Shown here: piece after piece, positions 1 to 10,124 of the stretch
Position numbering within the stretch: the stretch's first letter is position 1
How the letters are laid out: each line of letters begins with the position of its first letter
NCBI GenBank assembly: GCA_000231825.2
Contig: JH720295.1
Span: 1,392,771 to 1,456,770 of the forward strand
Reading direction: 5' to 3'
From: Tetrahymena elliotti 4EA
Taxonomy: Eukaryota > Ciliophora > Oligohymenophorea > Hymenostomatida > Tetrahymenidae
Length of the DNA: 64,000 nt
Position numbers and translations under genes: made by a program
Notes under the pieces: model-generated
Database searches by the model: none
What the model was told of the DNA's origin: nothing
Seen by the model: the letters and a program-made list of their open reading frames with translations, nothing else

Positions 1-1410
1 CAAAAAAGGATTAATACTATATTTAATAAAAATATATTCTTCAAAGACAAACTAAGTAGAACTAATAAAAAGAGAAACAATAATAAGCATAATCCCAAAA
101 ATAAGATATGTTGTATCTTAATCTGTAGGACTAGACAAAACAGCTGATATTCCCACTATTAAAAAACCAACAAAGTTTAGAAGAATTCCAATGTAATTTT
201 ATCTTCCCAATTCTGTTTTTAGGCACAGAGTAGATAAAATAGCTGTTATGATAACACCTCCACCTAAAAATTGTATTAAAATAAATTTCTAACTTATTTT
301 TAATTTTTAATTCCCTAAGGTTAAATATCTCTCTAATTACTTTCTCATTTTATTTCTGAATAAATAAGTGATACTAAAATATCTTCTGCTAAATTCTCTC
401 AAAATTATCATTAATATGTATTATCTTTAAACTGAACAAATTATTTTAAGATAATGCACATATTTAAAATTTCAATAAAAAAAATAATAAGCAGGAATGA
501 TCAAATTAAATTTAATTACTTTAATTTCTAATTGATTAGCTTAAAATCATCTTTCTCTTTATATTAAAATTTTAAAAATTTTTTAAAGGCTAGACAAAAT
601 AAGATAATAATAATTACTGTAATATTTTAACTTTCTGTATGATATATTGTTAAAGATTTTAGAAGGGTTATGTTATTAGATTTTTTTAAAACGAATTTGG
701 AAATAAAAAATTAGAAACATTTAAAAAAACTGTATCATAATTAATTTTTGAAGGATTTATTTTAATCATTTTAATTTTAATTAATATGAGATTATTTTTC
801 TAGATATTTTAAATATCTTATTTGATGATAAATTATTAGCCAAAAAAACGTAATATTGATTTTTATATAATTGTTAATTGCTTCTTTCAATTAAAATCTG
901 TTTTTGGTAAATGTTTAAAAATTAGTTTACTAGAAAAATTCTAAGATAAAAATAGAGGAAGATATCTATTTTTTTTATTTTGAAATCAAATTAAAAAAAC
1001 AAAAATGATTTATTTGTTAATTTATTACCTCTCATCATATAGTACACAGAGAAAGGCATCATATACATAGCTAATAGAATTACAGAAGACCCAAAAAAAT
1101 CTAAAAGAGAAGGGACAATTAATAAGAATTTGTTAAGCTTGACTAGCTTTCCTTATTCTAATTCTTCTTCGCGATTTTTTTGATAATTAGTTTTAAAAAG
1201 GGATCTATAAATAGCAGCACAAACATAGCAAAATGCTTCTCCTATAAACATCAATAGTGTTTGCATAAATGGATGATTGAATCTAATTTCATCTACTATA
1301 CATCTCTGCTAAAATTTAATAACTAATCCACTCAATATCCCAGTTAATAAAAGTCCTAAAAAAAGGCAATATGAATTTAATCTTCCATTTCGAACTAACC
1401 AATTCTTCAT
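1..1410 (-). CDS. SLC35F6-like EamA/drug-metabolite transporter, 5' part (3' end outside window)
   Basis: Multi-spanning membrane protein of the SLC35F6 branch of the nucleotide-sugar transporter (EamA) superfamily; human SLC35F6 lies in lysosomal and mitochondrial membranes, substrate unsettled. Exon 1 is 1029-1410 (start MKNWLVRNGRLNSY), exon 2 is 1-263 and continues off the left edge; the 765-nt intron has GTAATAA at its start and TTTTTAG at its end and splices in phase 1 to give MMRGGGVIITAIL. Recognition rests on family-like stretches: HPFMQTLLMFIGE early, YYMMRG followed by VIITAILS, NYIGILLNFVGFLIVG, and FVFEEYIFIKYSINPF near the edge, matching the human order of elements. The Met chosen directly follows an in-frame TGA. 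Three in-frame TAA/TAG glutamines occur in the visible part. Family assignment is confident; the substrate is not predictable from what is seen. Confidence 0.82.
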
Positions 1411-2847
1411 TCAAAAGATTCTTTTTATTCAAAATGAAAATGAGCTCTGAACATTCAAATATAATTTTTGAAAAATCAGTGACTATTCGAATAATTAATT
1501 CTTTTTTTAAGATAAATTCATTTTATCCTTCAAAAAATTTTATTAAAACATATTTAAATTTTCTATTTATTTTTAATGAAGGTATGAATCAATCACTTTC
1601 TATAAATTAATTTTTTTATTAAGAGAATGAGATTCAAATAATAAAAATATTTCAAATAATTCAATGATGCTGTTTAATAAAAAAAATTGATGAATAATGT
1701 ATCCTAGTTTACTTGTTTATTTATCTATCTGTCAAAGTTGATTGATTGTTTAACTTAAGTCAATATTATTCCAAAAAACTAGGCTATTGATTAGGTTAAG
1801 TGTACCCTCTAATTAAAATGATTACTTAATTAAGCTTTTAAGCAAATCAAAATGCAACTAGATGCTAAAATATCTATTTTGTTAATTTTTAATATTTTTA
1901 CAAAAATGAGGATTGAACAATATTTTAGAATTTATTTATTAATTATATAATTCCTTTTTTAAAATTATTTAAATTGTTAGCTTACAATAACCATCTATTT
2001 AGAGTTAAATAACTAATTAGCTTGCTGGTTCTCCTCTTAGCCTTTTAATAATTTTCATTTACAATTTTCTTCTAGTATTACCTTCTTTTAAATATCAAAA
2101 TGAATAATTATTTATTTGTTATTCTTGAGATAGAGTTTATTTCTTTGATAAATCTGTTGGTTTATTAGATACTTTTGATTTAATAATATTAATTTTTTAT
2201 CAAATTATGATGTATATTTTCTTCCTCACACCCATAAAATAGTAGATTATAAGATAAGTTGAAAGATAAATGTTGTTAAAAAAATATTTAAGTATTTCAA
2301 TTTTAATTAAGAGATAATTTACACTAAAAAGGAACAAATGAAGTGCGTCTATAATTAATTTTCATCTTGATTATATTGAGAAATAAAAAATAATGACATC
2401 ATAGCTCACATTTTATTATTCCTCAAAAAATTTCTTAAATAAACAATCTTTAAAGAATTAACAAAGTCTTATTAATTTTTTGTGGTAATTTAATTTTTAA
2501 TCAAAATTAATATCAAATGAATGGCTTTAGTTAATCTTTTACTCAATTAGTTGTATTGAAAAATATAATTTTGGTTTGTTTTATTTAAGTTATTACTCAT
2601 ATTTTCAAAATATCTTATTCCATTTTGTAAATAGTTAATCAACAAATGTATTCAAGTGTTTTTGTTTGGTTTAAATGAATTATTTTATTTTAGTAAACTA
2701 ACTAGAATTCTTCTAATGTAATATTTGAAAAACCCTCTTTAAATACTAGAAATAGGGCTGATCCTAAATCATTAAAAAGTTATTTAATTTAATTAAGTTT
2801 AATTTTTTGAGGCATTCATTTAAAAAATAGATAATTATTTCAAGTAA
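1411..2847. other. Intergenic, AT-rich, no supported gene
   Basis: Separates the divergent SLC35F6-like gene (-) and tRNA-Asp (+), so it should hold the transporter promoter. I see only A/T-rich sequence with many TGA codons in all frames and no splice-consistent open frame. A short open frame crossing 1371-1610 on the + strand starts antisense to the transporter exon and shows no protein-like composition. Confidence 0.6.
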
Positions 2848-2919
2848 TCCGAGATAGTATAGTGGTTAGTATTCCTGCCTGTCACGCAGGAGACCCGGGT
2901 TCAATTCCCGGTCTCGGAG
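2848..2919 (+). tRNA. tRNA-Asp (anticodon GTC)
   Basis: A 72-nt cloverleaf with all stems intact. Acceptor arms TCCGAGA and TCTCGGA pair over 7 bp, followed by discriminator G. The anticodon stem is CCTGC/GCAGG around loop CTGTCAC, giving anticodon GTC, which reads Asp codons. The T arm is CCGGG-TTCAATT-CCCGG, containing the B-box TTCAATTC; the A-box is TAGTATAGTGGTTAGT. No intron. The CCA end is not encoded, as expected for a eukaryotic tRNA. It is the only GC-rich patch in several kilobases. Confidence 0.97.
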
Positions 2920-2930
2920 CTTTTTTATTT
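2920..2930 (+). terminator. RNA polymerase III terminator of tRNA-Asp
   Basis: A T6 run (2921-2926) begins two bases after the tRNA discriminator, the normal poly-T stop for RNA polymerase III; a second short T run follows. Confidence 0.8.
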
Positions 2931-3511
2931 TTGAAAAAGCTGAAAAAGGAAATAATAAGAATATTTTTGATTAAGTAAATAAATGAATAAATATTAAAAA
3001 AATATAATTGAGACAAAAATATGTAAGTATTGTATTGAATTATCTGAAATTAAAAAAATATTTAGAAACCAATAAAAGAAATAAAAGAGACATTTATTGT
3101 TTAGAAACTATGAAGAAATTAGAAAAAAAATTAAATATTGTAATAGATAATTATGATAAGAATTTGGTAAAAATTGAATATCTTTGATATGAATCTTAAT
3201 ATAAATTTAGTATGATTTATTGAAGATACATACATTATATATTCTTTCTAATAAATTTGAGATAGAGTTTTCATAAGAAAGTAAGTAAGGATAGATTATA
3301 ATCATTAAAATATTTATGATTAAACAAATAAATATCAAATTAAATTTATTTTTTTAAGATAAAACTAAAAGTTTAAATAAGAATTTACTTTGTGAAAAAA
3401 GTAATAATACCAAATAAAATATAAATCACTTATACAGTTTTTTTTCATATAAATACCTTTATTAGTATATTTTCAAATAGGCAAGCTTATTTTTTATTTT
3501 TCTTTTTGGCT
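2931..3511. other. Intergenic, nothing recognised
   Basis: A/T-rich sequence between the tRNA and the 3' end of the small secreted-protein gene. No open frame with protein-like composition was seen on either strand. Confidence 0.6.
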
Positions 3512-3859
3512 TCAACATTAGACACCAACCTTGTATTAAGTACTGGATAGTAACCAATTGTTTCCATATGAAATTCCTGAAGTATTTCCCTATTGAACGC
3601 AATAAGAAGCATTCAAGTTTTATCCATTATCTAAATTTGTGAAAGATACCAAAAATTAGACTGAAACTTAACATTTATTCACAAATTAGTAGAGAGTGCT
3701 TGCATTTCCTCTATTCTGATTTAAAGAGTAGCATTGTTGAGATAAAAAATGGCCACCCTCAATTTAGAGATTCTATTTAGAATTTGAGGAAATCAAGTAA
3801 GATGTTGCAGAGATCAAAGCAGCAGTAGCTATTAAAATTAGAATGATATCTTTTCTCAT
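3512..3859 (-). CDS. Small secreted protein with four cysteines, unknown function
   Basis: Single-exon gene of 115 residues. The N-terminus MRKDIILILIATAALISA is a textbook signal peptide: one positive end, a hydrophobic core of about 12 residues, then small residues. The mature part is polar, rich in N, Q and S, and carries four cysteines (QQCYS, NKCQV, ASYCVQQ and a cysteine as the very last residue before TGA), enough for two disulfides. Several in-frame TAA/TAG codons are read as Gln. I do not recognise the family. The composition and size resemble secreted or extrusome (mucocyst-type) proteins of ciliates, but that is inference only. It faces away from the next gene and has its own spacer on both sides. 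Confidence 0.72.
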
Positions 3860-5118
3860 TTGCTTATTTAATTTTAGGTTTTTAATTTTTTTGATAGATA
3901 TTAGATTATGGATTATCTAATTATTATTTGCTTTTTCAATTACAAAATAAAAAACTAATTAATAATAATTTTTAAATTCTTTTATTTTGCTGCCGATTCA
4001 AATTGACTAAAGAAAAATATATAAATATTTCTTTATTTGTTTAGTAGTAATAATTTATTAGATGCTGATCCAAAAAATAATGAAAATAATTAAATAATGA
4101 AAGATAAACAGGGATATTTCAAAGCTAGAAGAAATCGAATTAAATCATTACGTGATTATTAATTATTTCAATATATTGATTGATAAAATGTTATTCAATT
4201 TATTATTAGCTTATGAAAATATATTGTGATGAAACTAATATCTTTTTTTGCTAACTTTTAAGTATGAATTTTTCAATTTCATTCATCAAACATATTTAAT
4301 TAAAAATATTTACACTAACTAAATACATTAGATTAATTTTCTTTTTAAAATTTTAACATTTTGTGTGAGCTGAATAACTCAAAAATAAATTTAAATCTTT
4401 ATTTAATAAATTACCTTCTAAAAAATTTGATTAAAATGCATATTATTACATCATAGGATTCAAAAGGTGACTGCTTTTATTTTTTGATTCTCTAAATTCT
4501 TTTAAAATTTTGTTGTTTGATATAGCTGTCACCAAAAAAATAAAACAAAAAAACATAAAAAAATAATTTGTTTTACTTTTTTATTTATTCATACTGGTAT
4601 CAATACAAAAGTTTTAGTATTTTATTAAAGGATATTGATTTAAATTTAATTAAAGCTATTAAAATTTGGTTTAGATAAATAATTGATATCCTCCAACTAA
4701 TATTGTTCATACTTTATTAGCTCTTTATATAATTTTTGTTGTTAGATGTGTTAATTAGTAAATAAATGATGAAAAAAATAGCCAAATTTTGTACAAGTAA
4801 ATATTTACATTAAGTTATTCATTTTTAGCAGGTTTTTTTGTGTAAAATGAATTATATGGATTTTTAATAGAATTAAAATCAATAATAACTTTTGATTTTA
4901 ATGAGTGAGTAAGAAATAAATAAACTGATTTAATTTTAAGATGAGTTGCAAGCAGAGGTTTTGTTTTTTATAAAATAGTTCTACTTTTTATTGATCCTAA
5001 ATATTTGAAATTTTACTTTCAATATTTCTTTTATTACTACTTTAAATTAAAAAGAAAATTTCTGGCTGTCAGGTTATTTTCTTTTTATAGTTTTGATAAA
5101 ATATCTTTGAATTTATTT
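3860..5118. other. Intergenic between divergent genes
   Basis: Upstream region shared by the secreted protein (-) and the cystinosin-like gene (+). AT-rich with no supported gene. It contains one imperfect inverted repeat of unusually GC-rich words, GGTGACtGC at 4466-4474 and GCtGTCACC at 4525-4533 on either side of an AT-rich spacer. Confidence 0.55.
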
Positions 5119-6258
5119 ATGAGTGAAACATCTTAGAGTTATGTACTCAGCTAAATTATTGGCTGGATTTATTTTACATCTTGGACTATTTCTTTTTATG
5201 GTTAGATTTATGAAAACTTTAAGCTAAAGAGGTAAAAAAAATAGAAAAATTATTTGTTTTTACTAATTAATCTTCAATAATTAGATTATCAATCCATTTA
5301 TCCATTAATTATAATGCAAAAACTTTAAAATGGTTCAAAAAAATAATTGATTAAATAGGGCTGAAGGAATAAAATTTGATTATGTTTATCTAAACTTGAC
5401 AGGATATATATTTTATTCAATTTCACTATCAGTTGGATATTTTGAATTAGATACATAAGCTGTTTAAGGAGTGTAGATTTAAGATATTTTATTTACTTAT
5501 CATGGCTCAATAATGACATTAGTTTAACTTATACAAATGTTTATTTATCCAGTAAAAAATAATATTGAACTCAATAATTTTAATTAGAAATATTTTATTT
5601 ATTAGACTGGCTCAAACAAATTGTCCAATATGACAAGATATTCTATTGCTGTTTATTGGCTATTTTTCTTTATTTACTTCTATTTAAGTCATGTAATTTA
5701 TTCATGTGTTTATTTAATAAGGATTCCTAAACAAATTCTTTTCCCTAAAATTAGTCAATTAATGTAATAAGTCCTCCAAGTTACTTAAATGTGTGGAATA
5801 CGTTAGGATATATTAAAGTAGTTATCACTATTAAAAAATATTTGATATAATTTTATTACAATTACTAAAGAAAATCAACAGAAGGTTGGAGTATATTCAA
5901 CGTATTATGTGATTTTACTGGTGGGATTTTATCTTTCCTCTAAACCATTATAGATCATTTTTTTAGAGATATTTCTATTGTATTCCCTAAAATTGCTCTT
6001 GGATTATTCACAATCATTTTTGACTTGATTTATATTTTTCAGCATTATGTAATATATAAAGACTCAAAGCAAGAAGACTCTAGAAAATTGTATTAAATGG
6101 AAGAGATAGATATCAACAAAGTAAAATATTAAATTGGTATTAATGCTACTCATAATTTTTATTTTTAGGATAACGAAATTCAGGACGATTAATAAATTAC
6201 TATTGATTATCAGGAAGTCAAATAAAAATAACAATCAGCTTAATAGAATATTTCATGA
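5119..6258 (+). CDS. Cystinosin-like lysosomal cystine/proton symporter (PQ-loop family)
   Basis: A 300-residue, seven-helix PQ-loop transporter; cystinosin exports cystine from lysosomes with protons. Exons 5119-5231, 5359-5692, 5755-6120 and 6169-6258 join in frame (phases 2, 0, 0). The first PQ loop reads WTISFYGQIYENFKLKRAEG, the second KKYLIQFYYNYQRKSTEGWS followed by NVLCDFTGG. The KSTEGWSI and DFTGG blocks match human cystinosin closely, including the Asp that couples protons. Oddly, the proline of the PQ signature is absent from both loops (G-Q and I-Q). The last helix ends in IIFDLIYIFQHYVIY, also cystinosin-like, and a polar tail follows. The 62-nt second intron is needed to restore the frame; without it a frame break appears near 5700. 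Family call is strong; substrate is inferred. Confidence 0.9.
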
Positions 6259-6989
6259 TCAATTTTATTTTCAAATATTTCTTAATGTAAATTATATTTT
6301 ATGTGCTCTTATTATCAATTTTTTTAACAATAAAAATTAATATTCCCCTCAGATTATAAATTTTTTCTTGTTTTTTTCTTCCCCATAATAGAATAAAACT
6401 TATATTTATAATTTTTTTTTCACAATTATTTTAGAGAAATCCTTTAATTTCTCGATAATTTAGTTCAGATGGAAAATTACCTCTAAAATAAAAAATTTAT
6501 TTTTGAAAATTTACACCTTTATTCAAATTTAAAAAATTTAAAATAAAAATTTACAATTTATTACCAATTTGTTATATTTATGTTTTTGAGAAACCCTTTA
6601 CTTTTTAAAAATTTTTATGATTTAAATAAATATCAATCTAAAATAATATTTTAGGAAAAACAGTAAATTGAAAATTGAATTGATTTATGTTACATGAATG
6701 AAATATATGTATTTACTTAATTGAATTTATTAATCACGATGAAGTAGTTATCACTTTTTTTCATAGGTTTCTATATACTCTATAATATGAGATTAGTGAG
6801 ATATTTATGAAGAGAGGGAAATAATTATAAATAGACAGATTTGAGCAGAATTAGGAATATTTTAGTTAAATTGCGCTTAATTAAGTAGAGTATCTTATTT
6901 AAATCAAATAATTGATAGAAATTAAAATAATAATTAATTAATAAGATTTACATATTTTACTATTTACTTAAGTAGCATTAATCAAAGAA
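6259..6989. other. Intergenic, nothing recognised
   Basis: AT-rich spacer between two same-strand genes; it must hold the 3' end of the cystinosin-like transcript and the promoter of the LRR gene, but no specific site can be pointed to. Confidence 0.55.
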
Positions 6990-8420
6990 ATGGAGATAGT
7001 TATTTATGGATGTGGAAATGAAATTCATAATTCAGATGATGACTAGGAATTATATAGTTAATATTTTTCATCTTAGCAAAACAGTTTAGCAGTAGGATTT
7101 AATGTGAAATAACCCCCTATTTGTGATTACTGTTTAGATAAAATATATAAATTAGTAGATAATTCAAATTTAAAGCTATTGACTTTAGCATTTTTGTCTA
7201 ATATGCCTAGGATATTCATGGAAAAGCTTTATTAGATAATAAAAGCTAATTTGAATATAGAAAAACTGCATATTAGATGGGCAGATGCAGGTTTGTTAGA
7301 TGAAAAAATGATTGAATTTCTTAGTGAGACTTAAAGAAAAGAAATTAACTTCAAGTTAGATGCTGCAAGGATAGATGATAATTAAGGTGAAAAGATTCTC
7401 AAGTAGCTTGAATAAAATAAATTGCTAGAAAATTTATATCTTAGCATGAATGGAAATATGATTGGAGATAAATCTCTAATTAAAATTCAAAATATATTAC
7501 AAACATCTGCAAAGAAATTAAAAAACCTTTCTCTTAGTTTAGACAGCAACGAAATAAATGACAATAACTCTTCTAGCTTGGGAAAAGGTTTGAGCTATTT
7601 AAATGAATTAGAAAGTCTTACATTAAATCTAGATGAATGTATTTTTGATTCAGAAGGAATTAAGAATATCACTAATTATTTGCCTAAGTCTATTTCTAAA
7701 TTCTCCTTTTCTTTTAATGATAACATGATTGGTGATGAAAATCTTCAAAGTTTCTCAGATAATATGAAATTTGATCCTAATAAATTGGTTGAATTAGACT
7801 TAAGCTTTGCCTAAAATGAATTTGGAGATGATGGAATAAAATATCTTTTTTAAAAAATAAGCCAATTTTAAGAACTGTAAAAATTATCAGTTAATTTCAG
7901 ATCTAATTCTATCTCAGATGAAGGCTTATCAAGTTTATTTGAAAGTTTATCAAAGTTAAAAAAGCTGTAAAGCTTATAATTGAATATATCAGGATTATAT
8001 TAAGAAACTTAGCTGTAAAACATAGAGTTATTCTTGAAGGAAACTCAAAACTTAAAATAATTAACTATTAATATGCAAGATGATACTATTAATCCAAAAG
8101 GAATTTAAAAGTTAGCTGAAGGAATAACTGAAAATAAATCCATTTTTGACTTATCTCTGAACTTTTTCTATGGAAACATAGAAAATTTGGATCACCTGTT
8201 AATATCAATCATTGATTAAATTCTAAATCATAAAAGAAGCTTTGGAGAGTTAAATATTATTTCTGACTAATAGCAAAATATGAATGTTAAAGAACTTTTA
8301 GAATTATTGAATTTAATTTGCCTCTCTAAATTTGAGCAAGTTATTAAAATAATTCAATTTTAAAAATTAATTAAAAGTAACGAAGTTAATAATAAATATA
8401 TCTTAGACCTTCTTTAATGA
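6990..8420 (+). CDS. Leucine-rich-repeat protein (intronless)
   Basis: Single-exon gene of 476 residues, MEIVIYGCGNEIHN to YILDLLQ then TGA. From about residue 140 to 400 it is built of ribonuclease-inhibitor-like LRR units: KLLENLYLSMNGNMIGD, KLKNLSLSLDSNEIND, ELESLTLNLDE, SISKFSFSFNDNMIGDENL, KLVELDLSFAQNEFGDDGIK, ELQKLSVNFRSNSISDEGL, KLQSLQLNIS. The LxxLxLxxxxNxIxDxGL pattern is clear. An early cysteine pair (PICDYCLDKIYKLV) lies before the repeats. No signal peptide or membrane segment is visible, so it is probably cytosolic. Such LRR proteins are numerous in ciliates and mostly of unknown function; a protein-interaction role is inferred. More than a dozen in-frame TAA/TAG codons are read as Gln. 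Confidence 0.85.
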
Positions 8421-10124
8421 AAATTAATCTAAACCATTTTGTTAATATATAAACATACATTTTAATTAGTTTTTCAATTTCAATATTATTAAATTCCATC
8501 TTCTTTCAATTCTTAAATCATTTACTTGTATTAATACAATCAATAGCTTGAAACAAACTATGAAACTTTAAATAAAATTAAATTATTTTAAGTAATAAAT
8601 TAATTATTTTAAAAGCTTAAAATAAAATAAAAATTTTTAAAAACAATGATAAAATTTGTTTCAATTTAAAAACAATGAAATTTTTAGATATTAACAAAAA
8701 AAGATTTCAAAAGTAATCATCTATTGAGTTAGATATAAAAAAAGTTTTGCTTTTAAATATTTTTTTTTAATAGCTTACTTATTATTCATTTTTAAAATAA
8801 AATTAAATTAAAAAATTCTATTCTTGGAAAATAATTAATGAAGGTATTTTAATACTTAACAAAATATTTTATTGCTTAGAGAAAATTAATTTTTAAAATA
8901 AATTAGAAATATTATTGAATAACTATAAAAATAATTTCTTTATTTAACGATTTCTGCTCATTTGAATAAAATAGATTTGAAATATCAGTTTAAATATCTG
9001 AAGAATAAGAAAGAAAGCATTTGATTTGAATATTTCAAGTAATTAGTTTATAATTTTTTATTTAACTCGAAATAAAAATAAATAGATTTAATTTTGATAT
9101 TTTTGCTTTATTGATAATTTTATTCATATAAAGTATATTATTTTTATGGTTTGTTTAAACAGCTTTATTTCTATACATAAATTCATTGATTCATTCTATA
9201 ATAGGAGAAAAAAGAAAATTCAAATGGAACTATTTAAATGAAAATTTGAATTAAATGCAAAATAGTAGTTAATTAAAGATTATTTGAATGACTTAAAAAT
9301 TACGAATTAATGATGAATAATTAATTATATTGATTATTTAATGTAAAATTAATTTGGTTTTCAGAGACTCAATTTGACAGAAAATTAAAATTCAAAAACC
9401 TACTTTATTTACATGTAATTTAAATGATAAAAGACAGCTTTTATTTTAAAAAAGTGATGAAATTAATTAGATCAAAAAGGGTTTGAGAAGATGAAAGATT
9501 TTGATAAAAAGATTTATTAGTTTATTAAGAAAAATTCAATCATAAAAATTTGAGCGTGTCAAAATTTTAGTTAAAAGATAATTGTAAAATTTAAGAAAAA
9601 CAAAACTCTTTTGCTGGAAGATAAATTTTTGTCGTTTGAAAGTGGAGAAATTATTAAAAATAACCAAATCAGAAAAAGGGAAGAATTCTTTTGCTTGTAA
9701 ATTAACTTTGTTGTTTCAAAAAAATTGAAGTGTCAAGCAAATTTGGATTAGAGAGCTGAAGTAAAATAATAAAGCAAAAAAAGAAGAATACATAGAATGT
9801 TTGTTAAAGATAAATAAATAAATGAATAGATAGATATATAAGATAAAAAAGTTGTTTTTTGTTTGTTTGTATATGTATTTACTTGATATATAGATAGATT
9901 AATTAATTGTTTGATTGATTGATAAAATGATTGAAACACTTTTTAACAAATAAATAAATATCAAATTATTAAAAATTTTATTTTTTGAAAGAAATTAATT
10001 AACACTATTTCAATTAATTAATTAATCAAATAGCTATCAAACATTTTTTCTTTGTAAATAGAATAAATTTTCATTTCATATAAAGCAAGCAAGCGAGCAG
10101 CAATAACAAAAACTTCAAAAACAC
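8421..10124. other. Long intergenic region with low-complexity stretches
   Basis: 1.7 kb of A/T-rich sequence upstream of the kinase gene. 9780-9960 is a low-complexity patch of GATA-, GTTT- and GATT-type short repeats; its complement is open for about 60 codons, but the composition follows from the repeat and is not protein-like. A tidy run AAGCAAGCAAGCGAGCAGCAA (10083-10103) sits just before the kinase start and is probably 5' leader. Confidence 0.5.

Noticed and set aside
1371..1610. 79-codon + strand frame.
   Set aside because: Overlaps the transporter exon antisense and ends in T/A-rich sequence without protein-like composition.
9748..9939. Hydrophobic open frame on the minus strand.
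   Set aside because: It follows entirely from GATA/GTTT-type simple repeats.
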